Source: an uncultured Muribaculaceae bacterium (GTDB lineage: Bacteria; Bacteroidota; Bacteroidia; Bacteroidales; Muribaculaceae). Taken from it: a stretch of 64,000 nucleotides of DNA. The DNA lies in NCBI GenBank assembly GCA_944321685.1, contig CALUMH010000008.1, forward strand, positions 24,466 to 88,465, read 5' to 3'. Numbering within the stretch: position 1 is the first letter of the stretch; the number at the start of each line of letters is the position of its first letter. A program made the position numbers and the translations under genes. This document shows, one piece after another, positions 51,531 through 59,480 of this stretch. The notes under the pieces are model-generated. The model had not been told where the DNA came from and did no database searches. It was given only the letters and a program-made list of their open reading frames with translations.

Positions 51531-52664
51531 TCACAATCTGCGAGTTACGCATTGAACCATCTCATCCTTCCACGACTTGAAATCGCCTGCTATAATATGC
51601 TTGCGAGCCTCTCTCACAAGCCACAGGTAGAAAGCAAGATTGTGAATGCTGGCAATTTGCAACGCAAGCAACTCGCCGCTCACAAACAAGTGCCTCACAT
51701 ATGCCTTGCTGTATGCCCTGTCCACATACGACGGGCCGTCTTCTTGCAACGGGCTGAAATCATCGGCCCACTTCAAGTTGCGCATATTCATTATGCCATG
51801 GCGCGTAAACAACATCCCGTTACGCCCGTTACGGGTGGGCATCACACAGTCCATCATATCTACGCCGCGGTCTATGGCCTCAAGTATATTGGCAGGCGTT
51901 CCCACACCCATCAGGTAACGAGGACGGTCGGCAGGCAATATTTCATTAACCACCTCTATCATTTCATACATTTTCTCGGTCGGTTCGCCCACTGCCAATC
52001 CGCCAATAGCGTTACCTTCGGCTCCAAGATCGGCTACGAATTTAGCTGCCTCGCGCCGCAAGTCGGGATACACACACCCTTGCACTATCGGGAAAAAAGC
52101 CTGCTTATATCCATATCGGCCTTCGGTCTCATTAAAATGCTTCCAGCCTCGGGCAAGCCAGCGTTGCGTGAGTTCAAGTGATTTTCGGGCATAGGTATAA
52201 TCCGACGTGCCGGGCGGACATTCATCGAGGGCCATCATTATGTCGCTGCCTATGCTGCGTTGTATGTCAACCACATTTTCGGGAGTGAACAAATGCTTCG
52301 ATCCGTCGATATGGCTGCGGAAATATGCGCCCTCTTCCTTCAACTTGCGGTTTTCCGACAATGAAAACACCTGAAATCCGCCACTGTCGGTTAGTATCGG
52401 CTTGTTCCAGCCATTGAACTTGTGCAATCCTCCGGCTTTTTCAATTATATCCGTTCCCGGACGCAAATACAAGTGGTAGGTATTGCCAAGTATGATCTGG
52501 GCTTTTATGTCTTCCACAAGCTCATGCTGATGCACGGCCTTTACAGTTCCACACGTTCCCACAGGCATGAAAATGGGCGTTTCTATTTCCCCGTGTGCCG
52601 TGGTTATCACCCCTGCACGCGCGTTACTGCCTTGCGGTTGAGATACTACGAGTTTATAATCCAT
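51531..52664 (-). CDS. tgt: tRNA-guanine transglycosylase, zinc site lost
   Basis: This 377-residue TIM-barrel enzyme exchanges guanine 34 for queuine or preQ1 in tRNAs for Asp, Asn, His and Tyr. Active-site segments are intact: GNTYHLYLRPG, LTDSGGFQVFSL, LALDECPPG, GGLAVGEP and MMDCVMPTRNGRNG with the nucleophile Asp. The usual zinc motif CxCxxC followed by His is not. At residues 310, 312 and 315 the cysteines are Gly, Ser and Asp (DGPSYVDRAYSKAY), while His341 (IHNLAFY) remains. The protein is otherwise normal, so activity without zinc is likely and may be a lineage trait. It lies 39 bp after smpB. Confidence 0.95.
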   Translation of the reverse strand: MDYKLVVSQPQGSNARAGVITTAHGEIETPIFMPVGTCGTVKAVHQHELVEDIKAQIILGNTYHLYLRPGTDIIEKAGGLHKFNGWNKPILTDSGGFQVFSLSENRKLKEEGAYFRSHIDGSKHLFTPENVVDIQRSIGSDIMMALDECPPGTSDYTYARKSLELTQRWLARGWKHFNETEGRYGYKQAFFPIVQGCVYPDLRREAAKFVADLGAEGNAIGGLAVGEPTEKMYEMIEVVNEILPADRPRYLMGVGTPANILEAIDRGVDMMDCVMPTRNGRNGMLFTRHGIMNMRNLKWADDFSPLQEDGPSYVDRAYSKAYVRHLFVSGELLALQIASIHNLAFYLWLVREARKHIIAGDFKSWKDEMVQCVTRRL

Positions 52665-52703
52665 ATACCGATTGCCTAAAATCTTTCCCTGATTAAAACA
52701 ATG

Positions 52704-53159
52704 TTACTTTTTCATTGCACGATCCATCGCGCGCTTGTCTTCACGTTCCCTTATCGACTGGCGTTTGTCATATTCTTTTTTGCCTCGGGCAATCCCCACC
52801 GACATCTTGGCAAGCCCCTTTTCATTGATGAACAACTTCAAGGGCACTATGGTGTATCCGCTTTGCTGGCTCATCTTTTGCATCTTGGCAATCTCCTTCT
52901 TGGTAAGCAACAACTTGCGGTCACGCCTTATTTGGTGATTGTTGTACGAACCGAACGAGTATTCGGCCACATACATATTTTTTACCCACACCTCGCCATT
53001 ATTTATATAGCAGAATGTGTCGGCAAGTCCGGCCTTGCCAAGCCTGATCGACTTAATCTCGGTACCCGAAAGGACTATGCCGGCGACAAACGTCTCAAGT
53101 ATCTCATAGTCGAATGTGGCTCGCTTGTTTTTTATATTGACATTATTTGCAGTTTTCAT
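52704..53159 (-). CDS. smpB: SsrA-binding protein SmpB
   Basis: The 151-residue protein brings tmRNA to stalled ribosomes. The OB-fold has [34 protein letters not shown] and [13 protein letters not shown], followed by [12 protein letters not shown] and the basic tail [16 protein letters not shown], which enters the mRNA channel. The ATG at 53159 is preceded by AAAGGA at 5 bp. A start eight codons upstream would overlap the preceding gene. It begins 8 bp after that gene's stop. Confidence 0.97.
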   Translation of the reverse strand: MKTANNVNIKNKRATFDYEILETFVAGIVLSGTEIKSIRLGKAGLADTFCYINNGEVWVKNMYVAEYSFGSYNNHQIRRDRKLLLTKKEIAKMQKMSQQSGYTIVPLKLFINEKGLAKMSVGIARGKKEYDKRQSIREREDKRAMDRAMKK

Positions 53160-53167
53160 ATTTCCTT

Positions 53168-53713
53168 TCAAATTAAAATCCATTCAAGGCAAAAACTTAT
53201 CGCCAATGGGATTAACAAAATCATTGCCGCCACAATTATAAGGAATTTCTTATCTTTCTCGTTTTTTATCTCAAGGAAGCCGTTGGCTTTCCATGCCACG
53301 AAAAATATATACAAATACAAGATTTTCAGATACGGAAACGACACCGGAAGCAGATTATCGACTATATTCAATGCAATAATCACGGCCATGCAATACTGAA
53401 CGACCACATTGACACGGTCGGCCGACCGACGGTCGCTCACCACAGTGGGGAAAAATCCCGTAAGCACATAACCGGCAATCATGACCGTGAAAAAGTATTT
53501 TACAAATTCTATAATCGCAGTTTGTATGCAACCAGTCAAGGTAGCTTCGGCATCATACACGAGCGACATAAACGCCGACAATGCCACAACAGCCATCATG
53601 GGATAAAGCACCTTCGACTGCACATCACGCCACCGCACATTGCTCCGTGCCACTTCGGCCCAGCCATTGCGAGGGAAACAAGCCACATAAGCTATGCTTT
53701 TTATAAAATTCAT
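53168..53713 (-). CDS. Polytopic membrane protein, Yip1-like
   Basis: The 181-residue protein starts [21 protein letters not shown] and has about five hydrophobic segments ([76 protein letters not shown]). The N-terminal 'P..GW.E' segment and this helix spacing resemble bacterial Yip1/DUF1282 proteins of unknown function. The ATG at 53713 follows a -7 box at 53738-53745. It is the first gene of the nine-gene operon that ends at 44854. Confidence 0.7.
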   Translation of the reverse strand: MNFIKSIAYVACFPRNGWAEVARSNVRWRDVQSKVLYPMMAVVALSAFMSLVYDAEATLTGCIQTAIIEFVKYFFTVMIAGYVLTGFFPTVVSDRRSADRVNVVVQYCMAVIIALNIVDNLLPVSFPYLKILYLYIFFVAWKANGFLEIKNEKDKKFLIIVAAMILLIPLAISFCLEWILI

Positions 53714-53737
53714 TCCGGTCGATATAATTTCAGTTTG

Positions 53738-53745
53738 CAAAAATA
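53738..53745 (-). promoter_or_regulatory. -7 box heading the nine-gene operon
   Basis: TATTTTTG on the minus strand, followed by CAAAC, 24 bp before the first ATG. No good -33 element. Confidence 0.55.
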
Positions 53746-53778
53746 CAAATAAACCTGCACAATATAAATGCACTTCAC

Positions 53779-53819
53779 AAAAAAACAAGCACCCGAGCCA
53801 CAACAGGCACGAGTGCTTG
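53779..53819 (-). terminator. Terminator of the biotin-carboxylase-subunit gene
   Basis: A 14-bp stem with two mismatches (53786-53799 with 53806-53819) is followed by seven T on the minus strand, 21 bp after the stop. Confidence 0.85.
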
Positions 53820-53840
53820 ACTAAATATTCATTTGTTATT

Positions 53841-55709
53841 TTACTCAAATTCAATAAGCGGTTCACCGGTGCCTATAACCTGGCCTGGAGCCACAAGAAT
53901 GCGCTTCACCGTACCGGCAAATTCTGCTTCAATCTCATTTTGCATCTTCATTGCCTCATACATGAGCAATGAATCACCTTTATTGACCGAATCGCCGGGT
54001 TTTACATATACCTCAATCACTGTTCCACCCATCGGCGCATCAAGCGTGGGTCCAGTAATTGGTTCCACTGCAACTTCTTGGGCTGCTTCTTGGGCCGTAA
54101 CAGTTTCGGTGGCAGGCTTTTGGGCTTCGTATTCTTCGGTACGACGCTTGGTAAGGAACGGCTTGGCCACATTGGGCAACAACTCAAGCAACAAGTACTC
54201 TTCATCGTTGACGGCAAGTTTCATTCCGCCACATTCGGGTAATACCGGATTTTCGGGGTATGCGTAAGAATTAACGTTATACGGCACTTCTTCGCTGTTA
54301 CCTGTGATAAGTTTGCGGAAATCGGGATCGATGGCTACTGGAGTGTGGCCATATTCGCCACGCACGAGCGATATGAACTGGTTCGACTTGGTTGTATAAT
54401 CGGGTTTCCCTTTTTGGCGGTCAAGAGCAAGACTCACTGCCTGCGACCCCACGATTTGACTCGTAGGCGTTACCAGCGGTACAAGGCCTGCATCACGGCG
54501 CACCTTGGGTATCAGCTTCATGGCATCTTCAAGCACATCCTCGGCATGAAGTTGCTTCAACTGGGCAACCATGTTGGAATACATACCACCAGGCACCTCG
54601 GCATTCTTAACAATCTCATTGGGCTTCGGGAAATTAAAATATGCCTCTATGGCATGGCAGGCATCAAGCAATTCTGCCTCGTTATTGGCTTTGGCAGCGG
54701 CTATAGCCTTGTCGAAGAGTGCATCGATGTCAGCCGGCAACTTGTCGGCAAGCGGATCGAAGTCGATGGGGAACGATTTTTGCAAATCGAAATCCTTCAA
54801 TCCCTTGCGGACTTCTTTCAAGGCAGTGCGTATTTTGCCCACAGCTTCCATATTCACTTCCACTTCGATGCCTAATTTCTTGGCAAACACATATATCAGC
54901 TCTATTGCAGGAGCAGCCGAACCACCACCGAAATACCATATGTTGGTATCAAGTATGTCAACACCGTGAATAATGGCCATCAGCGACGATGCCAGGCCGT
55001 AGCCAGGAGTACAATGGGTGTGGAAATCCACCGGAACACCCACTGCCGCCTTCAATTTCGGCATCAGGCTTGCTACACGTGCAGGGTTAATCAATCCCGC
55101 CATGTCTTTGATGGTAATAATTTTGGCTCCCATTTGCTCATATCCGCGAGCCTTTTCGATGAAATATTCGTCGGTGAAAATCTTATCGTGCTGCTTCTTG
55201 CCCTTGCCCATCAGCTTGCTGAAAAAGCCGCCCGACGAATGCTTCTCCTCGTCTTTGGGGTCAACCGTATAACAAACCGCGCCATCGGGTATGCCACCAA
55301 GGCGGTTGATTATTTCTACCGACTCGCGCACATTGTCAAGGTCGTTAAGCGCATCGAATATACGCATCACGTTCAATCCGTCGGCAATGGCACTCTTGTA
55401 GAAGCCTTCAATAACCGGGGTCGGATAAGGAACATAACCAAAAAGGTTGCGTCCGCGCGACAGTGCCGTAAGCAGCGACTTGCCCTGCATCTTCGCACTT
55501 ATCGACTTCAAGCGCGTCCATGGCGATTCGTCAAGATAACGCATCACCGAGTCGGGCACTGCACCACCCCACACCTCAATGGCATAAAATCCGGCTTCCT
55601 CATAATACGGGAGCAACGTGTCGATGCTCGCCTGGCTCATTCGCGTTGCAAACAGCGATTGCTGGCCGTCGCGCATCGTAAGGTCTCTGATTTTCAGTTT
55701 TTGTGTCAT
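53841..55709 (-). CDS. Biotin-dependent carboxyltransferase (oxaloacetate decarboxylase alpha / pyruvate carboxylase B)
   Basis: This 622-residue protein has an HMGL-like carboxyltransferase barrel (RDLTMRDGQQSLFATRM, VEVWGGA-type IEVWGGAVPD, MRIFDALND, ITIKDMAGL, DFHTHCTPGYG with the metal histidines), then the PYC/OADA domain. An Ala/Glu/Pro linker leads to a C-terminal biotinyl domain with YEAMKMQNEI, where the Lys is biotinylated. Such a protein either works with a separate biotin carboxylase as pyruvate carboxylase or with beta and gamma membrane subunits as a sodium-pumping oxaloacetate decarboxylase. Neither partner is in the window, so the direction is open. A -7 box TAAGTTTG (55810-55803) lies upstream. 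Confidence 0.93.
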   Translation of the reverse strand: MTQKLKIRDLTMRDGQQSLFATRMSQASIDTLLPYYEEAGFYAIEVWGGAVPDSVMRYLDESPWTRLKSISAKMQGKSLLTALSRGRNLFGYVPYPTPVIEGFYKSAIADGLNVMRIFDALNDLDNVRESVEIINRLGGIPDGAVCYTVDPKDEEKHSSGGFFSKLMGKGKKQHDKIFTDEYFIEKARGYEQMGAKIITIKDMAGLINPARVASLMPKLKAAVGVPVDFHTHCTPGYGLASSLMAIIHGVDILDTNIWYFGGGSAAPAIELIYVFAKKLGIEVEVNMEAVGKIRTALKEVRKGLKDFDLQKSFPIDFDPLADKLPADIDALFDKAIAAAKANNEAELLDACHAIEAYFNFPKPNEIVKNAEVPGGMYSNMVAQLKQLHAEDVLEDAMKLIPKVRRDAGLVPLVTPTSQIVGSQAVSLALDRQKGKPDYTTKSNQFISLVRGEYGHTPVAIDPDFRKLITGNSEEVPYNVNSYAYPENPVLPECGGMKLAVNDEEYLLLELLPNVAKPFLTKRRTEEYEAQKPATETVTAQEAAQEVAVEPITGPTLDAPMGGTVIEVYVKPGDSVNKGDSLLMYEAMKMQNEIEAEFAGTVKRILVAPGQVIGTGEPLIEFE

Positions 55710-55802
55710 ACTTTTTATTTTTATATGGAATTGCCTCTACCGGTTCCACGCAAGCAGTATGCGGCGCAAATTCGACATCGGCAACCCCGTATTTTTATAG
55801 TG

Positions 55803-55810
55803 CAAACTTA
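55803..55810 (-). promoter_or_regulatory. -7 box of the carboxyltransferase gene
   Basis: TAAGTTTG on the minus strand followed by CAC. The leader is about 90 nt. Confidence 0.5.
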
Positions 55811-55922
55811 TAAAAAAATTCCCGTTTTTCATATTAACACTTTAATATTTTACCCAAGCTTCTCTTTTTTAAATGCCGTCCACGCAACTTGTGCTAAAAA
55901 ATGCAAAAACAAGCACACCGCT

Positions 55923-55953
55923 ATTGACAAATAAAAAACTATGACTAACTTTG
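55923..55953 (+). promoter_or_regulatory. Promoter of tRNA-Arg
   Basis: ATTG (55923-55926), 19 bp, TAACTTTG (55946-55953), 13 bp before the tRNA 5' end. Confidence 0.75.
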
Positions 55954-55966
55954 CACTCACAAAAAC

Positions 55967-56040
55967 GGCCCATTAGCTCAACTGAATAGAGTATCTGACT
56001 ACGGATCAGAAGGTTACAGGTTTGAATCCTGTATGGGTCA
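55967..56040 (+). tRNA. tRNA-Arg (anticodon ACG)
   Basis: The 74-nt cloverleaf folds completely. The acceptor pairs GGCCCAT with ATGGGTC with one G-T pair, the D-stem is GCTC/GAGT, the anticodon stem TCTGA/TCAGA has loop CTACGGA (ACG, read as ICG for CGN arginine codons), and the T-arm is ACAGG/CCTGT with loop TTTGAAT. The discriminator base is A, and CCA is not encoded. It has its own promoter and terminator. Confidence 0.96.
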
Positions 56041-56048
56041 CACCCAAG

Positions 56049-56094
56049 AGCAGTAACACGAAGAGAGCTATTCTTTCTCAGTTACTGCTTTTTT
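56049..56094 (+). terminator. Terminator after tRNA-Arg
   Basis: AGCAGTAAC (56049-56057) pairs with GTTACTGCT (56081-56089), with a further inner GAGAG/CTTTC pairing, followed by TTTTT. Confidence 0.82.
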
Positions 56095-56115
56095 AGTTTT
56101 TAAAACAAATCCATT

Positions 56116-56991
56116 ATGACCGATATTTGCTGCATAGGGCACATTACTCTTGACAAAATAATCACGCCTGCCCATACCGCATACCTCAACGGCGGCACAT
56201 CTTATTATATATCCCATGCACTTGCCAAGCTGCCTCCGGTGAATTACAAATTGATAACCTCGCTTGCCGAAAGCGAAATGAATGCTGTTGACGAAATGCG
56301 CCAAAAGGGCATCGACGTGGAAGTAATCCCAAGCCGCAAAACCGTATATTTCGAAAACAAATATGGCGAAAACATGAACAACCGCACCCAGCGGGTACTT
56401 GCCAAAGCCGACCCGTTCACGGTTGACAAGCTGCACGAGGTGTCGGCACGGTTCATACACCTTGGCAGCCTGCTTGCCGATGATTTCTCGCTCGACGTGA
56501 TAAAATATCTGCACGGGCGTGGTACGCTCTCGGTTGATGCACAAGGCTTCTTGCGGTATGTCGAGGGAGTGAATGTATTCCCGTGCGACTGGGATTGGAA
56601 AGTCGAAGCTCTCAAATATGTCGATATATTGAAAGTAAACGAATTTGAAATAGAATCGCTTACAGGACAAGACAATCCACACCGCGCAGCCGAACAACTT
56701 GCCCGATGGGGTGTGAAAGAAGTAATGATGACATTCGGCAATTACGGCTCCATAATATTTGCAAACGGCGAATATTACGAAATCCCGGCATACACCCCGG
56801 CAAAACTTGTCGATGCCACAGGCTGCGGCGATACCTATGCCGCAGGTTACTTGTATATGCGCAGCAAAGGCGCAAATTACGATGAAGCCGGACGCTTTGC
56901 CGCCGCTATGTCAACATTGAAACTCGAAAAGACCGGCCCGTTTGACCGCACTATCGACGATATTAATGCCGTAATGGACTCACAATCTTAA
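56116..56991 (+). CDS. PfkB-family carbohydrate/nucleoside kinase
   Basis: This 291-residue ribokinase-fold protein has the early glycine motif LNGGTSYYISHALAKL, the middle LKVNEFEIESLTG and MTFGNYGSIIF, and the anion-hole signature LVDATGCGDTYAAGYLY with the catalytic Asp. The substrate could be a sugar or a nucleoside. The family call is firm, the substrate is not. It starts 16 bases after the tRNA terminator and has no obvious promoter of its own except a weak TAGTTTTT at 56093. Read-through or a weak promoter must therefore drive it. A small lipoprotein gene follows after 12 bp. Confidence 0.9.
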   Translation: MTDICCIGHITLDKIITPAHTAYLNGGTSYYISHALAKLPPVNYKLITSLAESEMNAVDEMRQKGIDVEVIPSRKTVYFENKYGENMNNRTQRVLAKADPFTVDKLHEVSARFIHLGSLLADDFSLDVIKYLHGRGTLSVDAQGFLRYVEGVNVFPCDWDWKVEALKYVDILKVNEFEIESLTGQDNPHRAAEQLARWGVKEVMMTFGNYGSIIFANGEYYEIPAYTPAKLVDATGCGDTYAAGYLYMRSKGANYDEAGRFAAAMSTLKLEKTGPFDRTIDDINAVMDSQS

Positions 56992-57003
56992 ACACCAGCA
57001 ATT

Positions 57004-57543
57004 ATGAAACATCAACTTTTGATACAACTGCTCATGCTTGCTCTGATGTTGCCGTGCCTGACCGCCTGCAACAACGATGACGACGAACCAATGGTTGCCA
57101 AATACCTTGAAATATCCCGCCGCTTGCCGATTTATTACAAATTGAGCGGAGATAACAATTTAATTCCCATTCCTGGTGACAAAGCCAACGACGAAATATT
57201 GCTGCTGAATTCGGCCGACGAAGTGCGCAGCAACATCGGCGAAGACTTCTTGCAGGCATATCCCGATTACCTGTCGGTTGATTTCAACCATTATTCCCTC
57301 GTGGTTAAAACTTCTTATAAATTTCCATATGTAATAAACCCGTCAGAAAGCGATTTTTCCATAATATACAACCCTTATCGCCAATGCTGGCAGTTAAACG
57401 AGGAAATTTACATAAGCGACACACTTGAAGACGACTTCTATGTAGAACGTGTGGCTCTTGTTGTTGAAAAAATAGACAACGGCACCGTAATCACCTACGT
57501 GTGCCAAGAGAAAACCGAACAAGACACCGACTCAGATAAGTAA
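57004..57543 (+). CDS. Small surface-type lipoprotein, unknown
   Basis: The 179-residue protein has lipobox LPCLTAC followed by NNDDDE, an acidic surface-export signal. The mature part is beta-rich (EILLLNSADEVRSNI, SLVVKTSYKFPYVI, VERVALVVEKIDNGTVITYVC) without a family I can name. It lies 12 bp after the PfkB kinase gene. The cyd promoter begins within 10 bp of its stop, so it ends the upstream transcription unit. Confidence 0.65.
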   Translation: MKHQLLIQLLMLALMLPCLTACNNDDDEPMVAKYLEISRRLPIYYKLSGDNNLIPIPGDKANDEILLLNSADEVRSNIGEDFLQAYPDYLSVDFNHYSLVVKTSYKFPYVINPSESDFSIIYNPYRQCWQLNEEIYISDTLEDDFYVERVALVVEKIDNGTVITYVCQEKTEQDTDSDK

Positions 57544-57545
57544 GT

Positions 57546-57579
57546 TTTTTGCATTTTCAATGCAAAATACATACCTTTG
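57546..57579 (+). promoter_or_regulatory. Promoter of DUF4492-cydAB with overlapping palindrome
   Basis: TTTG (57548-57551), 20 bp, TACCTTTG (57572-57579) is a full promoter. A perfect palindrome of 9-bp arms (TTTTGCATT, 57547-57555, with AATGCAAAA, 57559-57567) covers the -33 element and reaches into the spacer. It could be a repressor or activator site, or a weak terminator of the upstream gene. Confidence 0.65.
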
Positions 57580-57648
57580 AAATATGATATGCCGTTTTCC
57601 CCATTTGGCGAAACAGCGTGTCATATTCATTGTTTATGTGGAGGGCCA

Positions 57649-57864
57649 ATGAATTTACTACAACGAATAATCGACCTGTACGTTGACGGTTTTCGCAATA
57701 TGACCGTCGGGAAATCGTTGTGGCTGCTCATAATCATTAAACTGTTCTTGATATTCATAGTGCTCAAGTTATTCTTTTTCCCGAATTTCTTGAACACCAA
57801 TTTCTCCACCGACGAAGAACGTGCCCAACACGTAAGAAGCGAACTAATAGGCAACAAAAGATAA
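57649..57864 (+). CDS. DUF4492 small membrane protein preceding cydA
   Basis: This 71-residue protein starts MNLLQRIIDLYVDGFRNMTVG and has one strong hydrophobic helix (LWLLIIIKLFLIFIVLKLFFF, residues about 25-45), then an acidic-basic tail. DUF4492 proteins precede cydAB in many Bacteroidetes and Campylobacterota and may be an accessory subunit of cytochrome bd, like CydX of E. coli. The ATG at 57649 has GGAGGG just before it. The 24-codon upstream extension lies in the leader. Confidence 0.88.
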   Translation: MNLLQRIIDLYVDGFRNMTVGKSLWLLIIIKLFLIFIVLKLFFFPNFLNTNFSTDEERAQHVRSELIGNKR

Positions 57865-57918
57865 CTTTCACCTAAAAATACTGAAAACATAAAGAAACAC
57901 TGAAACATTATAACTATT

Positions 57919-59478
57919 ATGAATGACTTAACATCATTGGTCGATTGGTCGAGAGCGCAATTCGCCCTCACCGCCATGTATCACTGGCTGTTTGTGCCAC
58001 TCACGCTCGGGCTGTCGGTGATTGTCGCTATAATGGAGTCTGTTTACTTCAAGACACGCGACCCGCGATGGCTTGCCACCACCAAGTTTTGGATGACTAT
58101 TTTCGGGATAAACTTCGCAATGGGAGTGGCCACGGGCATAATACTCGAATTTGAATTCGGCACCAACTGGTCGAATTACAGTTGGTTTGTAGGTGACATC
58201 TTCGGTGCTCCGCTTGCCATCGAGGGGTTGCTGGCATTCTTCATGGAGGCAACATTCATTGCCGTGATGTTTTTCGGATGGAAAAAAGTTTCTCCACGTT
58301 TCCACCTTGCCTCTACATGGCTTACCGCCATCGGCGCAAGCCTGTCGGCGCTGTGGATACTCGTTGCCAACTCATGGATGCAATACCCCGTGGGCATGGA
58401 ATTCAACCCGCACGAAATGCGCAATATGATGGACGACTTCTGGGCACTTGTACTGTCGCCCGTTGCCACCAACAAATTTTTCCACTCGGTGCTTAGCGGA
58501 TGGACGCTTGCAGGTGTGTTTGTAATAGGCGTGAGCGCATGGTTGCTGCTGAAAAAGCGCAATGCGGCTATGGCAGTGCGCAGTATCAAGGTTGCCGGGT
58601 GGGTAGGATTAATCGGCATACTCGGCACACTCGCCACCGGCGACGGCTCGGCAAAAGTGGTCTCGGAAGTACAGCCCATGAAACTGGCTGCAATGGAAGG
58701 TCTTTACAAAGGAAGTTGCGGGCAATCGATTGTCGCGGCAGGCATACTCAATCCCGATAAAAAGATAGGCGACAACCAAGCCCCATATCTGTTTGACATA
58801 TCTATACCATGCGGCTTGTCGATACTTGCCGAAGGTGACCCTGACGCATTTGTTCCCGGTGTGGAAGACTTATTGGCAGGCATATCACTCACCCCCGAAG
58901 GCGATACAATACATGGTATTTCATATGCCGAGCGCATCGAGCGCGGCAAAGCTGCCCACGACGCATTGCGCCGTTTCGACATTGCCAAGGCTGCCGGTGA
59001 CGAAAGTGCAATGCTACTTGCCCATGCCGACCTGAAAAAAGACTTCGATTACTTCGGCTACGGATACTTCGACGAGGCCGGCGAGGCTGTTCCCAACATC
59101 CACATGACGTTCTACGCATTCCACATAATGGTAATCCTGGGCGGATATTTCCTACTGTTCTACATAGTGATATTATTCCTTGCTTACAAGCAGCGCAATT
59201 TCCTTGAAGGCAACAAGTGGTGGCAATTGGTTGCCATAATTTCCATCCCACTGGTGTGGATATGCAGCGAAGCCGGATGGGTTGTAGCCGAAGTCGGCAG
59301 GCAACCGTGGGTAATCGAAGGACTTATGCCTGCACGCGCGGCCATTTCGGGCATACCCACCTCGTCGGTAATCACCACTTTCACTTTATTTGCAATAATT
59401 TTCACCGGACTGCTTATTGCCGAAATCAACATCATGCTGAAGTATATTTCACGCAAATCTAAAGAAAACATCGAATAA
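57919..59478 (+). CDS. cydA: Cytochrome bd ubiquinol oxidase subunit I
   Basis: The 519-residue subunit of the high-affinity terminal oxidase has nine predicted helices. Heme ligands can be recognised: His22 in YHWLFVPLTLG, a His in FFHSVLSGW, and the Met of FHIMVILG. The INFAMGVATGI and EFEFGTNWSNYS segments and the quinol-binding loop region (about residues 240-380) are present, including KLAAMEGLYKG. The length equals that of the E. coli enzyme. It lets this otherwise anaerobic lineage consume nanomolar oxygen. It is followed 2 bp later by cydB. Confidence 0.96.
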   Translation: MNDLTSLVDWSRAQFALTAMYHWLFVPLTLGLSVIVAIMESVYFKTRDPRWLATTKFWMTIFGINFAMGVATGIILEFEFGTNWSNYSWFVGDIFGAPLAIEGLLAFFMEATFIAVMFFGWKKVSPRFHLASTWLTAIGASLSALWILVANSWMQYPVGMEFNPHEMRNMMDDFWALVLSPVATNKFFHSVLSGWTLAGVFVIGVSAWLLLKKRNAAMAVRSIKVAGWVGLIGILGTLATGDGSAKVVSEVQPMKLAAMEGLYKGSCGQSIVAAGILNPDKKIGDNQAPYLFDISIPCGLSILAEGDPDAFVPGVEDLLAGISLTPEGDTIHGISYAERIERGKAAHDALRRFDIAKAAGDESAMLLAHADLKKDFDYFGYGYFDEAGEAVPNIHMTFYAFHIMVILGGYFLLFYIVILFLAYKQRNFLEGNKWWQLVAIISIPLVWICSEAGWVVAEVGRQPWVIEGLMPARAAISGIPTSSVITTFTLFAIIFTGLLIAEINIMLKYISRKSKENIE

Positions 59479-59480
59479 TT

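Noticed and set aside
55967..56100. tRNA-Arg as integration site of a mobile element
   Set aside because: No direct repeat of the tRNA 3' end and no integrase were seen. The genes downstream (PfkB kinase, lipoprotein, cyd operon) are ordinary.
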